DNA of 64,000 nt from Pseudopithomyces maydicus (lineage: Eukaryota; Ascomycota; Dothideomycetes; Pleosporales; Didymosphaeriaceae): assembly GCA_026873275.1 (NCBI GenBank), contig JANTUC010000001.1, positions 2,170,001-2,234,000 on the forward strand. The letters run 5' to 3'. Below the pieces are notes generated by a model. That model saw only the letters and a program-made list of their open reading frames with translations. It had not been told where the DNA came from and searched no databases. Shown here piece by piece: positions 41,912 to 54,600 of the stretch. Numbering within the stretch: the first letter of the stretch is position 1; every line of letters begins with the position of its first letter. The position numbers and the translations under genes are program-made.

Positions 41912-43485
41912 CCCCAGGCAATTGCGATCAAATTTCTATTCGCACCAGAAGTTCTGCTTCTTTCAGGTTGAACTGGGTCTTAATCTTCTTCAGTAGCGGT
42001 GCCCCAAATGTCAACTGCTTTTGATCGAAGACTTTTGCTTTTTCTCTGGCTACGGGTAGATGTCTCTGCGCCACAAACTCCACAGGTAGGTTCTTGCCAG
42101 GAACCAACTCTTCTAAGGCAAGGATTCACCACTATAGATTAGGTTTAATCCTGTAAGTTACACCCTATCGGTAAGGGATGTGTCGATGATACTAGAGAAG
42201 AAATAATGGTTAAAGTATTGCTACCGAGCTTACGCCAGCCCTCAATCCTGCGGTTCCAGTGTACAGGCCAGATTTCCAGGTATTGGGAATCGACCGTCGT
42301 GAATCGTCGTGCAAAGTTGGTGTAATATAGGACGTTCCGGTCGTGATGCTGCAGGAAGCTGTCGATAGCTGCAAGCGAGCGGAGCAGCGCGCCTCCGTCC
42401 CCAGATACCTAGCCTTGGCTTCGACCGCCCCGATGCAATATCAGCCTTCTCTTGACTCTCCCAAAGATGTGGCGGTTCACTTGGTTTTCGTTCACGGTGC
42501 CCACGAAGGTTTCCGGTGGCTTTGTTATGCCCAGTCCTATATCTGAACACCTGACCTTGGATCCAACGGCCTTGAATGCGCGCCAGGGTCGCCTTGCTGC
42601 ACTCTCACGGCCCCGATCTTCGTTTTTCCCTTTTCCTTCTTATAGCGCCTCCTACAGGCAGCCTTTGCTGTAGCTGTAGCGTGTCCTCGAGGACTCGAGG
42701 TCGAAAGAAGGCCGCATCGACGCCCGAACCCCAGGCCCCGGCCTTTATGTGGCGGCGCGATGCGGCTTCCCGTCCAATCATATCGTGCCGCGCCCGTGGA
42801 GGAGCCACAGCCACCGGACTCGACCCAGTTCTGGGGCCGCTAGACACAATCCCCAGCCTTCAGTATTCGCAATGTAGTCCGACGATATTCGTACACCCTG
42901 GCGTAGGCTTCGTACTTTGGACCGTTGTGCATGGCTCGGCTGCTATTGCTATCGTCACTGGAGAAGCCCTGAGATATGGGATGGCGGAACCCGTTACAGA
43001 CATGTTAGCCTATGCCTTGACTGGCATGACGATGCCAATGTGGATTTCAGGTCTTGTCTTCTGTCGGGGCCGCACGCATGTCATCGTAGCTGGCCTTGCG
43101 CTATACCACTACGACAACGCTATCTGATGTAAGCCATGGACCATGTCGGTACTGCGTAAACCGTGGAATCGGACCCGTCACATGGCAGCACCACGTACAT
43201 ACATCGCACAACATCAACTGACAGAAGCGATATGCTGATGTGCATGCACACGACTGTCACACCAGCACCGTGAAGATACATGTTGGGCCTGAAGCTCATT
43301 TGATTCGGCTTTTGTGCCCAAATTGGCAAGCAAGAGTGACTGGTGTATCTCTACAGAAAGCTGCCTAACACGCTTCTCCGCGTCCATCCTTCATGTCTCG
43401 TATGCATGCAGTCCCATCACGAAGTCATAATATTCGTCCCATCATAACCGGCCGATCCCTATATCACCGCTCCGAAATAAAATGT
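41912..43485. other. 1.57-kb gene-free interval
   Basis: Promoter of the phosphodiesterase gene and 3' flank of the eEF1B-gamma gene. An open frame at 42576-43127 (183 aa) has hydrophobic stretches but no family motif, and I do not call it a gene. Confidence 0.4.
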
Positions 43486-44945
43486 TTACTTGAATACCTT
43501 GCCATCGGCGTACTTGTACTCCTTGCCATCGATGGTGATGCTAGGAGGCTCGTCAGCCCACTGCTGCTCGACAAACTGGCGGTCCTCGGGCTTCTGGGGG
43601 TCGAGCTTGGTGAACTCGTAGCTCTCCCAGTCGGGGGCGACGTCGAAAGCAGGGACAGCATCCTGACCACGGATGACGAAAGCACCCTGGATGGCGTTGT
43701 CGTTGTTCTCGCCGTACACAGAGGCAGCACCGAAGATGAACTTGCGAGAAGCCTCGAGACGGGCAAAGAAACCACCAACCAAGTTGGAGGTCATGAAGAC
43801 GAGCTTGTTCTCGCTGTTGTACTTGTAGTCAACCTTCCAGACGGAGTACTCGTCGAACTTGACGTTCTCCCAGAACCAGGGCAGCGACACCTTGACGTCG
43901 TTGTTGGAGTACTGGCGCTTCCACTCATCGAGATCGAAGGTGGGGCGGTCGAGCAGGGCAAGGGGGTGCTTAGGCTTGGGCTTGGGAGCCTCCTCCTCCT
44001 CCTCAGCGGGAGTCTCCTTGGGCTTGGCAGCAGCCTTGGGCTGCTCCTTCTTAGGCTTCTCCTCCTTCTTCGGGGGAACGTTCTTGATGGCCTCCTCGAT
44101 GAACTCGAGCTTGCCTGCTACTGCTGAGTAGCTGGGGACGTTGTAGACGGTCTCATACCAACGGGTGACGTTGGGGTTCTCGGCGCGCCAGGCCTTGTCA
44201 TAGAAGTACTGGAAGCCGCGGGCGAGGATGGAGGCAGTGAAGAAGTCAGCGAGGGTGAGGCGCTCGCCGACGAGGTAGGTGTGGGTAAGGAAGTACTCCT
44301 CAAGGACGTGGACAGCCTTGACGGCAGCAGCCTTGTTGTCCTCGATGCTCTTCTTGTTGTAGGGGTCGCGGCCAACAAGGGGGCGGAACCAGCCACCGAG
44401 AGGAGTGAGGATCTCAGTGTTGGCGTATGACATCCATCGCAGGATGGAAGCGTAGTCCTGCTTGGTCTTGCCAAGGAGGGCGGTCTTCTCGTTCTGGGAG
44501 GTGACTGTGCTGGTCAGTTTGAGTCACACCATGACGGACCAATATAAAGCAATATATGCGAAAACTATCAGAGTCGAAGATTCTCAACAGGGGTATTCAG
44601 ACAGGGATAACTGAATGATAATATGCCTCATCTTTTTGCGCAACGAAGAAAGTCGAGTAGAACTTACGGTAGACGGCAATGGCGACAGCCTCGCTGAGAA
44701 CGAAGCCGTCGGCACCCTCGAAGGTAGGGACCTTGCCGAGCTTGTTGAGCTTCAGGTACTCAGTGGAGAGACCGTTGGCGGGAACAGTCTCGACGAACTC
44801 GAGGTCAAGACCGTTCTCCTTCGCAACAGCGAGCAGCGAAGTGGTGCGCGGGTTGCCCTGTGGGCATGGTCAGTCACCGTCGCCCAACAATCCGTAGGCT
44901 CGGAGAGGCACGAACCGAATAGCTGTAAAGCTTGCCGAAAGACAT
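43486..44945 (-). CDS. tef3-like eEF1Bgamma: Translation elongation factor 1B subunit gamma
   Basis: Structural subunit of the eEF1B exchange complex that recharges eEF1A with GTP. Exons 44945-44916, 44857-44668 and 44504-43486; introns of 58 nt (unusual donor gttcgt) and 163 nt (gtaagt); 412 aa. Domains: a GST-like N-terminal fold (MSFGKLYSYS|GNPRTTSLL, KLGKVPTFEGADGFVLSEAV), the GST C-terminal helices (YANTEILTPLGGWFRPL, LTLADFFTASILARGF), a charged Lys/Glu/Pro linker (about residues 215-245), and the conserved gamma C-terminal domain (HPLALLDRPTFDLDEWKRQY, ASVYGENNDNAIQGAFVIRG, ending KYADGKVFK). The gene contains five intact runs of five G, useful as a control for the frame breaks elsewhere. 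It is divergent from uS9m with 271 bp between start codons. Confidence 0.96.
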
Positions 44946-45216
44946 GATTGCGATGTTCTGGAGTACAAGCAGCACAATCAGTGGTTGACAGGCAGTGGTC
45001 GAAGAAAATTAGGTGTTTGGACAGAGGAGGCGGGGCAACGACGAGGGAAGAGCTTTTGTGCCGGAGAAATTGTGCGCCGACTGCGCCTTCCCCGAACGAG
45101 CAAGCAAGGAAGGCGCTTGGGCCGCGCAACTGCCTCAGAATTTCTGGCGACGACCACGGCCTGCCCGAGAGCCATACAACCTCACGACCCCGTGTTGCGA
45201 CCCGATTGCTGCCGTC
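44946..45216. promoter_or_regulatory. Shared divergent promoter of eEF1B-gamma and mitochondrial uS9
   Basis: 271 bp separate the two start codons, so both promoters and leaders must fit in or overlap. Both genes serve translation, one cytosolic and one mitochondrial. No canonical TATA box is seen. Part of it is open in the uS9m frame without an ATG. Confidence 0.6.
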
Positions 45217-46288
45217 ATGGTGCGAGGCGAGCTCCCACGAACCATCTGGGCGGCCGCCGAAGGCCTGCTTGGTGCCCCACGCCCACAATGCACCCGGACG
45301 ATACGGTACGCCCAAAGGAGCATGCGGCCAGCTACGCGCTTCATAGCAACCACCCATCCACGTCGCGCCGAGCTCGCGAGCGAGCCTCCCGAGTCGAAGC
45401 CCGTGCCTTTCTCTGCCGCCCCAGAAATCGACTTCGATAATGAGGATGCGCATCGCCGTCCTGGGAAAAAGGACAAGGAAAAGGCCGACAAGGCCAACAA
45501 GGACCTGCTTGGCAAGCTGCGAGTTGTCCCCGCATCTCCGTCCTACTTCAGCGCGAAACCTACCTTTACCGACGACTTCATAAACCTCTCCGCTCTGCTC
45601 CGTAGTGTCGCGACGCTGCCCACCATACCTGCCATCGAGGCTCCCAGGGTAGCATGGAAGACCATCGACCAATACCGCATCATGACGAACGAGCCCGTCA
45701 AGAACGCAAGATACCACAGGATGCTGCACATATTGAAGCGGCTGAACTGCGTTCACCCGACTTTGATGCCCGAACAGGTCAGAACAGCCATGCGACGGTA
45801 CATGAAGGATAGCCAGCCTGGTGATGTCGTCCCTGCCCCAGAAATCGTCGACAAATGGGGACGAGCCAAGGGAGTTGGCCGTAGAAAGACATCGTCCGCT
45901 GTGGCCTGGCTGGTCGAGGGCGAAGGCGAAGTGCTCGTCAATGGCAAGTCTTTGTCTTCCTACTTTGGTCGGTTGCACCACCGTGAGAGCGCTGTATGGG
46001 CCTTGAAGGCGACGCAGAGGCTGGACAAGTACAATATCTTCGGCCTGGTGCAAGGTGGAGGGTCTACGGGCCAGGCAGAGGCATTGACGCTGGCTGTCGC
46101 AAAGGCACTGCTGGTGCACGAGCCTGCTTTGAAGCCAGCTCTGCGACGAGGTAGGCAAACTGCTATCCCCATCCGTGCTCTGCTAATGTTATGCAGCTGG
46201 TACCATCACTCGCGACCCGAGAAAGGTGGAACGGAAGAAGACTGGTCACGTCAAGGCTCGCAAGATGCCCACCTGGGTCAAGCGTTAA
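45217..46288 (+). CDS. mrps9: Mitochondrial small ribosomal subunit protein uS9m (MrpS9)
   Basis: Nuclear-encoded component of the mitochondrial ribosome. Exons 45217-46150 and 46197-46288 (46-nt intron: gtaggc donor, gctaat branch, tgcag acceptor) give 341 aa. The ATG at 45217 is the only ATG in frame before the conserved part. The first about 50 residues are basic and Ala/Arg-rich, as in a mitochondrial presequence (SMRPATRFIATTHPRRAELA). The uS9 domain fills the C-terminal half: GRAKGVGRRKTSSAVAWLVE, VNGKSLSSYFGRLHHRESAV, LVQGGGSTGQAEALTLAVAK, then across the junction LRR|AGTITRDPRKVERKKTG and the end ARKMPTWVKR. The extended middle (ALLRSVATLPTIPAIEAPRV) is typical of fungal members. Confidence 0.95.
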
Positions 46289-49200
46289 TTTTTCTGCGAG
46301 CTGTATATTATCCCTGTGTATTAGCATACGTACCTGTTGTACCATATTGGAATCGGGAGCGGCTGACCCATTGGCTGTTGGCAACTTTCAACTTTCGCAT
46401 GTCCATCCCATCTACCAACCTGCAACGACTCCTTTGTGACTACGCTTCACTACTTGTGATCATGATTTGGCATCTTGCGACAGCCCCACCGGCTTGGGGA
46501 TCGCTTTGCTCCCTCGAAGTTCGTGCCATTTCGTGCGGGGATCTAATGTAAACCTGGAGCGGGCGCGAGCCTGACTGCTGCATGTGAAACCAGGAACTCT
46601 ACTTTCGCGTTCGCATTTACTACCAAGCAGCAAAACAAGCAAACGCTCAGAACATGCCTCGGTCCAGGGAATTCCAAGATATCACGAATCCTGACAGCAA
46701 CCATGACTCCAAGGCTGATTCACAGCGCTCAACCACTCAGTGCTCGACATTCTTCCGATCCCCTGTTTCCTTCTCCTACAGCTGCAACATCTGTCGGCAT
46801 GCATACCTCCGAGGCTCGGTCAACAGTTCGTACTGAGCATCATCTCGTATTTGAATTCATTCGCCAAATGCACACTCGGGTCGTCATTGTGTCACACATT
46901 CAGCGTATCATTCGGTCTCCTTTCCTGTGCAGCTGTTTGTCAACATTGCGACGATTCGCGACACGCTAAGGATGGCACCCTTGCCACGATTGCTGGGTGC
47001 GTCATGCTCTCAAAATAGTTCCCCCAAAGCGGCTGGCGTGACGAACCACTTTTCACTCTGTTTAAAAAAACAATCATGGCGGCGAAGTTTGACCGGATGG
47101 TGGCTGGTGTGGCCGTGACTCGCCATCAAGCACGAGCCGTTGGGACACGAACCGTGATGCGAAGATGTGCTGGTAGACTACTGTACTGTACTGACTCGTC
47201 GAATTGCAGGCCCATGGGCGATTGATCAATCTGCAAACCAATCAACGTATTCGCCCTGTCGCTTCCCCGAACGCTCGCTTCTGCGATCTCAACGGCAATC
47301 ATGCGGGAGCAGCCCTAACGGCTAAAAGGCTAGACGTGATGCCGGCCACTGCATGTGTATGGTTGGAAGCAGGACAACAGCCGAATGGATTTCAGACTGA
47401 CACTGACTATAAGGAGTCAGACGACAATGCAACATGGAAATCTCGGAATGGCCGGCGATGATATTGCAGCTGCCTTTCAGGCCGCCTACCAGCTGTAGGC
47501 TTCGCGCGACAGATTGGTACAGTAGTTGGCGGCTGTTCTAGAAGGAAACAAAAGAAACACGGTGGCAGCGTTCTGGAAAGCTGTTCGCAGCACCTGCAAT
47601 TTCGGCTGTGTTAGGGACGAGGGGCGAGTGCCGGATTGCAGCTGTTAGGCCAGATGGCGAGCCAATGGCTAGTCACAGTTCAGACAGAGATCCAATCTAG
47701 ACGCCGCCTGTTTCATGAACCGGGTGCGCAACACTTCTGAGGGCGAGTGAGAGGGGGTTTCTGCGCATTTTCCAGAAGTTTTGACACGAGTGAGAGACCC
47801 TTGCACATGGACACGTGAGGGTTACATTCACGGCAACGCGCGACGGCCCCAAGTAACTTGCGAAGGCGCGCGAGCCGGCGTGTGTTCGTGTACCATGGTC
47901 CGTCCGCGACAAGCGCCAGAGGGGCATTCGCCTTGCGCCGGAAGGAAGGTTTTCATTGCATTAGAGTTGTCAGTGAGGACCAGTCAGACGTGCAGGAGCG
48001 GCGCCGACGTTCGCGAAGCATTCCACTGGGTTCCAAACTCCTGCTGCAGTGTCTCTGGGGAGGACGCCGACGAGCAGGCCTGCCAAACACGAAACCACAT
48101 GCGCAGTTGCCCGTAAAAGCGTTGGCGTGCGGCGGGATCGACGAGTGAGGCTGTGTGTGGATCGGCCTGCGCGTCCCCAATCCCTGCCTCGCAAAGATGA
48201 GCGAGTCTTGCGTGAGGATGGATGCCGAACCACCCCCTGACGGAAGTGCACGGGCTTTCTTTGCTGTTTGGAATGTCATTGTCAGCACCGTCCTCGAGCT
48301 GCAACACCACATGACGACGCTGCAAACAGGTCTGGGGGAACCGTATGATGGATGATTTGCTCAGCAGCGAAACGAATCAGCATCGACGCGTTCTATTTTC
48401 TCGCCTGCATGAAACGCCTTTGCGACACTCTCTACCCGGACCTCCTAACGTCGAGTGAACCGCGCAGTTGGTGGCTCCTTTGACGGCCCCCTTTGCTCAG
48501 CTCAGCGTGGGCAGCATTGGGCAGGTAGGAGGTATGCACTCCCAAATGTGGCGCGCCATCACCGTCGATTGACCGCAGAACCTAGGTCGTCGGCGGTCGC
48601 CAAGGCCACTGGGCAACTGGAGCAGTTCGTCGTCGTGGCCTCCAGCGGCCGCATCGTTCGCGGGCCCACACAGACGAGGGCAACGCGTGCTTCTCCGCGC
48701 ATGAAGCAAGTTGCCGGCAGCTGCTGTGCTTCCTTGCGCGGAAAGGATGCTGACAAAAAGCCTCACTGTATGCGCACGCCCGCCAAACAGCGCCCGGATG
48801 CCCTGCAGAAAATGCCTGTCCAGCCTCTTGCAGATCGTCGAGGGCGATCTGTAACCATGGCGGCAGGGCCTCATGCTAGCTCAAGCCCCGCCATATCATG
48901 GTCGGATATCGGAGACTTTGGCCAGGTACGCAGTCATCCAAAGCTCACAAGGGCTACCGGTCTCTCCCTCACTCCACCCCCCCCCCGGCGCAAAGCCACA
49001 CACAACCCACCCCTCCAGGTACACCTGGTACCCCAAACACGGCCTGGCTCGTTCACCCATACCCTTTTGTCGCCCGGCCGGCCCTATTATTACACTCTCT
49101 GGCTGCCGCAGTGGCGCGCTGGACTTTTTTCTTTTGCTTCCTTCCGCTTGATGCTCCACCACCAATGTGGCTGTTTCCGCCCTCACTTGGTCCCCATCAT

Positions 49201-50331
49201 CCGTCCCGACATCACACGCCTTCCTTAGCACTCCCGTCTGCACGCACCCCCACTTGCAACCTAAGACCAATCTTGCATCGGACGCCGTCCGTGGTAGCGG
49301 CGAGCTTTGGCAAGCAAGTCTGCCCGAGCGTCTGGCCGTGACGCAACCTGCCTTAAAGTCCACTCCACCCACTGCCCAATGAGACCACGCCCACTCGACT
49401 TTTCCTATTGAAAGGCTTTTCTCTTGTACCAGATTTGAACCTGTGGGTCAGTACAAGGACCGGCGAGCAAAGCACGACTGTCGCACTGGTGTCTTGACAC
49501 AGACCGAACGCTTCACCTCGCACTGCACCTGCTCCCAATTGTCCTGTGCGGCTACCGAGCTACTCATCGTGACGGACGCCAACGCATCGTAGGGCTGGCC
49601 AGCTGCCGAAACGCAGACGTTGGGTTGTTTGAGACGATCCAGTAGCCTGGCTATCAGCGAGCCCGGTGCGTTCGGGCTTTTGGTGGTGTGCAAGGACAGC
49701 CCTACTACCTGACGCTGGTTCCTGGGGAGCACTGCACCACGCCCAGGTCCTCCAGGGTCCTCCACGTTACTTTTGGCTGCCACGGTCCTGTCACGGCGTC
49801 TGTAGGTGCCCAGCTGGTCCACCGCCGCCGCCATCGTCATCTCGAACGTTGCCAGATCGGGACGCCGCCATCCGGGTCGAAACAGACGCATCCTCGTCGC
49901 AGCGGGACCGAGGATATCCTTGCGAGCGAGCCAGGCCGGTGAGGCTTTGCGCCGGCTGCTTTTTCAGAGTCGGGCTCGATTGGCTGCGCGGGCAATGCGC
50001 GAAGGCGCTTTTTATATCCATCCGTCTGAAGCCTCGAACGTCGTCCCGCTCTTGACCTGGACGTCACTCACCACCATCCACCCAACCGACACCTCTCTCC
50101 CTCTCCGGAACCCTCCACCGCAGCTCTCGACGCCCGGTGTTTGCTCCCTGCGCCTTCCCTACCGCCTCGCCCGTGTGCCCGTCGCCAGCTGTTCCTCTGC
50201 CTTGCGCCCGCCCTCTCGTCCGCTGACACGTCTCCAAGCTGGCAAATTACGCAACCCCGCCAGTGTCGCCCTCGGCGTATAGGGCCCTCGATCCGCCCTT
50301 CAACGTGCAGCTCAAGAGCCGGCCGGGTGGG
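46289..50331. other. 4-kb gene-free interval
   Basis: Largely GC-rich and without a convincing gene. Open frames appear on both strands at similar lengths (for example 48455-49228) and have no motifs. There is a C10 run at 48977-48986. The last about 1.3 kb is C/T-rich and could be promoter and long leader of the following gene. Confidence 0.45.
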
Positions 50332-51605
50332 ATGGACAATGACCGCCGGCCACGGCAGAGTCCCGCAGGTTACGCGAGCCAGCAAGGCACGCTGCTCCAA
50401 CCACAAGCATCCTATCCCGTGGTAAGCGCACCCGACCGCTTCAGGCAGACGCCCTTGACTGCCGCTCCGCCGCCCACTTCGGCTCCCTCCAGTCGCGCCG
50501 GCGCACAGAGTTACGGTTACGCTTACGAAGGAGCCTCACAGTTCGTTGGCTCTGCCGTGCAGTACAGCGCCCAGGACTACGGCGAGCAGCAGCAGCCTAA
50601 CTCGCGTGCCTCCCAGCAGTACTCCCAGTACCCCCAAGGTGTCATGTACAATGTGTCCGCCCAGCCCTCGCAGCCGGGCTCCTCCCAGTACGAGTCGGTG
50701 CCACAGTATCAGAACAGAGACTCGGCTATAGAGGTCCTGGGCACCAACTTCGGCGTTGCACAACCGCAATACTACGGTGCGGTGCCTAGCGAAGGGGGCC
50801 CCACGAGCGCGCCGGCCTCTGCCATCACGCCGCAGAACGTCTCCGCTCAGTATCCACCCATAGCATACACACCACAGCAGTCCGCGCCCGCCTACTCCAC
50901 CGCCTCCATGACCGATCCGCACCCACCTACCACCCATGGAGGCTACTCCCAGCCGCCCTATCCCCAGCCCCAGCCCCAGCAGGACAGCAGCGGCAACGAG
51001 TATGACGATTTCTACAACACCTACCAGACGGAGCTCAAGAAGACGTTTGAACAGATCCGAGACGGCCGTCTGAGCGAAGCAGCACCCGCCCTGGACCGCC
51101 TTTCGGACTGGTTGCTGCACTGGGCTGAGACCTTAGGTGAGTCTGCCCGCGGTTTGCGGCGCGAACGAGCAGCTGAATTGACTATAGGTCTAGTACGCGA
51201 CGATGAGACGCACTACCAAATGCGCCTCAAGCTATGGGAGGAGTTCAACAACTGCTGGCTAGGTCTGTTCCAAAAACAGTACGACATGGTGGATACCATG
51301 CAGACCACGGGCCAGCGACCACAATCCCCGCAATCCCTGATCGAATACGATCAGATTGAGAAGATGGGCTCCAAGCTCGTCAAGAACTGCGACAACATGG
51401 AGAAGCACGGGCTTGTTGACTACCAGATGGGTGTGTGGGAAGAAGAGATCACCGCGAGTATGTGCAACCTTGGAAGTGAATCCCAGTCTGGTTTGACTGC
51501 TGCTGACCCTGCTCAGTGTTGATGAAATGCATGGAGCAACTCGAAAAGCTAGGCGCCGGCCCCTCGACGCAGCGACCTGCGGCTTCCGGCTCAAGACGCC
51601 GATAA
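50332..51605 (+). CDS. Conserved fungal protein with Gln/Ser/Tyr-rich N-terminus and helical C-terminal domain
   Basis: Exons 50332-51136, 51188-51457 and 51517-51605 (introns of 51 and 59 nt) give 387 aa. The ATG at 50332 is the first in frame. Residues 1-220 are low complexity, rich in Q, S, P, Y and A, similar in make-up to prion-like domains of RNA-binding or transcription factors. From about residue 225 a folded, mostly helical domain begins: DDFYNTYQTELKKTFEQIRD, APALDRLSDWLLHWAETLG|LVRDDETHYQ across the first junction, LWEEFNNCWLGLFQKQYDM, GQRPQSPQSL and IEYDQIEKMGSKLVKNCDNM. I recall this arrangement from uncharacterised Pezizomycotina proteins and cannot name a function. There are no membrane spans. 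Confidence 0.85.
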
Positions 51606-54600
51606 GTCAAGCTTTATGCGACGACGATCTTATTCGTGGCTTTCATGGCGCTCATGGTCCTCGCACTAACGACCCATCGGCCGAAGCCACTTCGCCTATC
51701 ATCTCCTCGGGCGTGGTGGCCTTCGTATATTATATGCGCATGTCCCAGCTGTGGCGCCACCATTTTCGAAATTTCCCTTGATGTTTCCTTTTCTCCTGGT
51801 TATGTTTCCTTCACTGTACATGATTTTTTTCTGGTGCATTTACGCATACGCGGTTTTTCATTCATGTCACTCATGTCTCACTTTTTCAACTATGCATGAT
51901 GGCTCGAGGAGACGGCACGAACCCACCCACTGCTGAGCTTACAGTCCGGGACGCGGGGGACAAAGCGTCCGGCCCTCGTCACCGGTCTTACCGATTTTCG
52001 TATTTGGGTTTTGAGCATTAGATGGATGACATGGCGAAAGGATTGGGCATTGGGTTCTCACGGACGTTGCGCTGTACAACCACGTGGAAAAGGGCTAGGG
52101 TTCTGGGCGGATATCTGACTTTGGGCTTTTGCTTGCTTTTCTGGTCGAGCGTACTAATCAAAGATACGGCCGGTGCTGGCGTCGGTCAGGATTATCTTCG
52201 CATGGGACTTAATGACAGGGGATGCGGTGTTGAGTTGGCACGGGTTGGGCGTGGGTTGGGCATGGGTTACTTTGGGGGAAAGGTTCGTGCCCGAGCTATC
52301 ATGTCCGGTGATGATGGGGTCTCCGGGGGACTGGCCAAGACATGGCGAAGGCGCCTGAATGTGGAGAGGAAGAGGAGGATGGGCAGCGACGGCGAAGGTT
52401 GTCGCGGAGGGCTCAAAAGAGTTGGGCCGTGTGTGGTGTCGGGCAGCAACCGAGTCCAACTGTATTAGCGTTAACCTTTAGATCTTTGTTAGCATCGCAC
52501 CCGTTTGCAAGATTCACTTGACCACGATGATGAGATAGCGTCCCGTGATGGTCTGGTTGCCCAGGTGCAGGTGCGTGTTCAGTTGCCACCACAGACAGAT
52601 GGCTCGAGTGGGCGTGGATGTTACTTCCTCGTGCGACATGGAGTGCTCCTGCCGCATACGGCCATGTGATCTGCGCCCGCCTCATTCACGCCTCCGCTGC
52701 TCTTCGCGGACAGCCTCACATATTGGAAATGCCACCAATGCAGCCGCCACGATCTCACAACGCCTTCGCGTGATCTCGAACCCTAGGCCTGGATTGAGGC
52801 GTTGCGTGGCGGCTGCCGTCTCCCGCAGTTGACGTGTATCACACTCCACACCCCCTTTGGGATCCTTGCTGTGCAGGCCCCTTTCGGACAAGATGGAAAC
52901 CCAGGAACCACTGCTGCGGGAACAAGATCGACAAGCCCTAGCTCGTCACATCTCGTCACTCTGCATGCTCGACGAGTCTCGACACGACGTCGATCATGCT
53001 GGGTTGCACCGTCATGCCCAGAGACGACGCCCCAACACCCAGCAGCGGAACGAATGGAGCGAAGCCCGCCTCACATATCGCATGACCACCAAGAGATGCA
53101 CGTCTACTCGCCTCGCAGCCTCATCAGGGGGACCAAGTCACCCTGACACACGGCCCTGCTGAGCGGGCTGAGAGCATGCAACCGCCTTCAGTGCACTGTG
53201 CTCCTGCAAGCTGAAAGATACCGACACTAGCACCATTTCGGCATGCAGTCAGACTCCGCCAATGGCCGGAGATCCTGTGCTTGGGAGACGAAGTCCACAC
53301 CCGGTCGTCTCCGTCGTTCTGGGAGCAGGCATCGGAGGTTTTGCGACTTGACAGACCGGGTGACCGCCGCATCCAACATCCAATTATCCCGATACGCGCA
53401 GTCAGCTCTGCAGAACCACAGGGCACTGCGCAGCTCGGAGGACTTGCCGAAGAATGCGTGGCGGCACCATTACGAGGTAGCTGTCCGAGGTGGGAATCGC
53501 CCCTGCGTTGGCGTATGCAAGAGATATTTGCGGCCGAGTGGCCCCTGTCCCACGCAAGGGCCAAAGCGCCCGACTATCGACTTCCGCTCAACACCACATC
53601 AGCTGTCTGATTCGCTTTGCATGAAATTGCATCACTAATCAAGTTTTCATGTCGCCGACTAGGGGTGGAGTTTGACCATCTACCTTTACGTAAATCCGGT
53701 TTCCTGAAAACCGGCCAACACGCGCGCTAGCCGGGCCGGTCTGCAGAATTTCTTTGGTCAATTATCACCGGCACATGACACCAGTCTACAGAGACTGTAC
53801 ATAGAGTGGCTGATGAACCATTGCGCCACAACCCGGCAGCAGACTACTACCGGTAGCTGTTCTAATTCACTCCTCGTCAAGATGGCAAGCAGCCATACAA
53901 GCCTCCAGCACCCATCAACGGCATCGCGAATTCGCAGCGCTGTTCTCACGCTTACACATCCAAGGAACTGGGTACATTGTACCCTTCCACAGTCCCTTAC
54001 TCACGGGACACCCGTAGCACGGTCATCTCAAGCGTGGCAGCCACATCGTCAACAAGGGTACAAGGTACAAACCCAATTGCCCCAACAGTTATTCGGGAGC
54101 TACAAATGTCGCACATGGTAGTCTGTCTAAAACAATACATTCCATATCGGTGTTATGCTTATATTAAGAACACGCGCTAGCAAATGTTTGACAGCGGCAC
54201 ATCGCGGTACGAGGTGGAGGTGCGGGTGAGGTTGTTGTGGCGCACGCTGGCTTGAAACATTACCCTGCTTTGAATGCATGTACGAGCTGCTTTTGCTTTT
54301 GCAAATGCGCCATCGCCTATTACTGGGGCACTTGATTAGACGGCGATCATCCATGGTTAGCCTCGTGGCCATCCTGCCATCACACGCTGCTAATGAGACC
54401 TATTATAGGATCGCCGTAAGGAACCCCTCTTCGACACTGTGGAACAAGGCAAACGACAGCGGAATTTTCCCACGATAGTGTTCTCTTCTTTTTTGGGGGG
54501 CTTTCGATCACTCTCTTTGAAGACAGCTGAAGCTAATCGGCTCTCTGGTTTGACTTTTGTGTCACCCAAAATTCCGATCACCGTACAACTCATCAAACAA

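Noticed and set aside
42576..43127. 183-codon ORF with hydrophobic stretches
   Set aside because: ATG present, but no recognisable family and no supporting splice or context evidence.
48455..49228. 257-codon plus-strand ORF upstream of the 50332 gene
   Set aside because: No homology pattern, and low-complexity Pro/His/Arg regions; the region is probably promoter or leader.
49428..49445. T-arm-like GGTTCAAATCTGGT on the minus strand
   Set aside because: No A box, acceptor stem or anticodon arm at proper spacing; T-stem mismatched. Not a tRNA.
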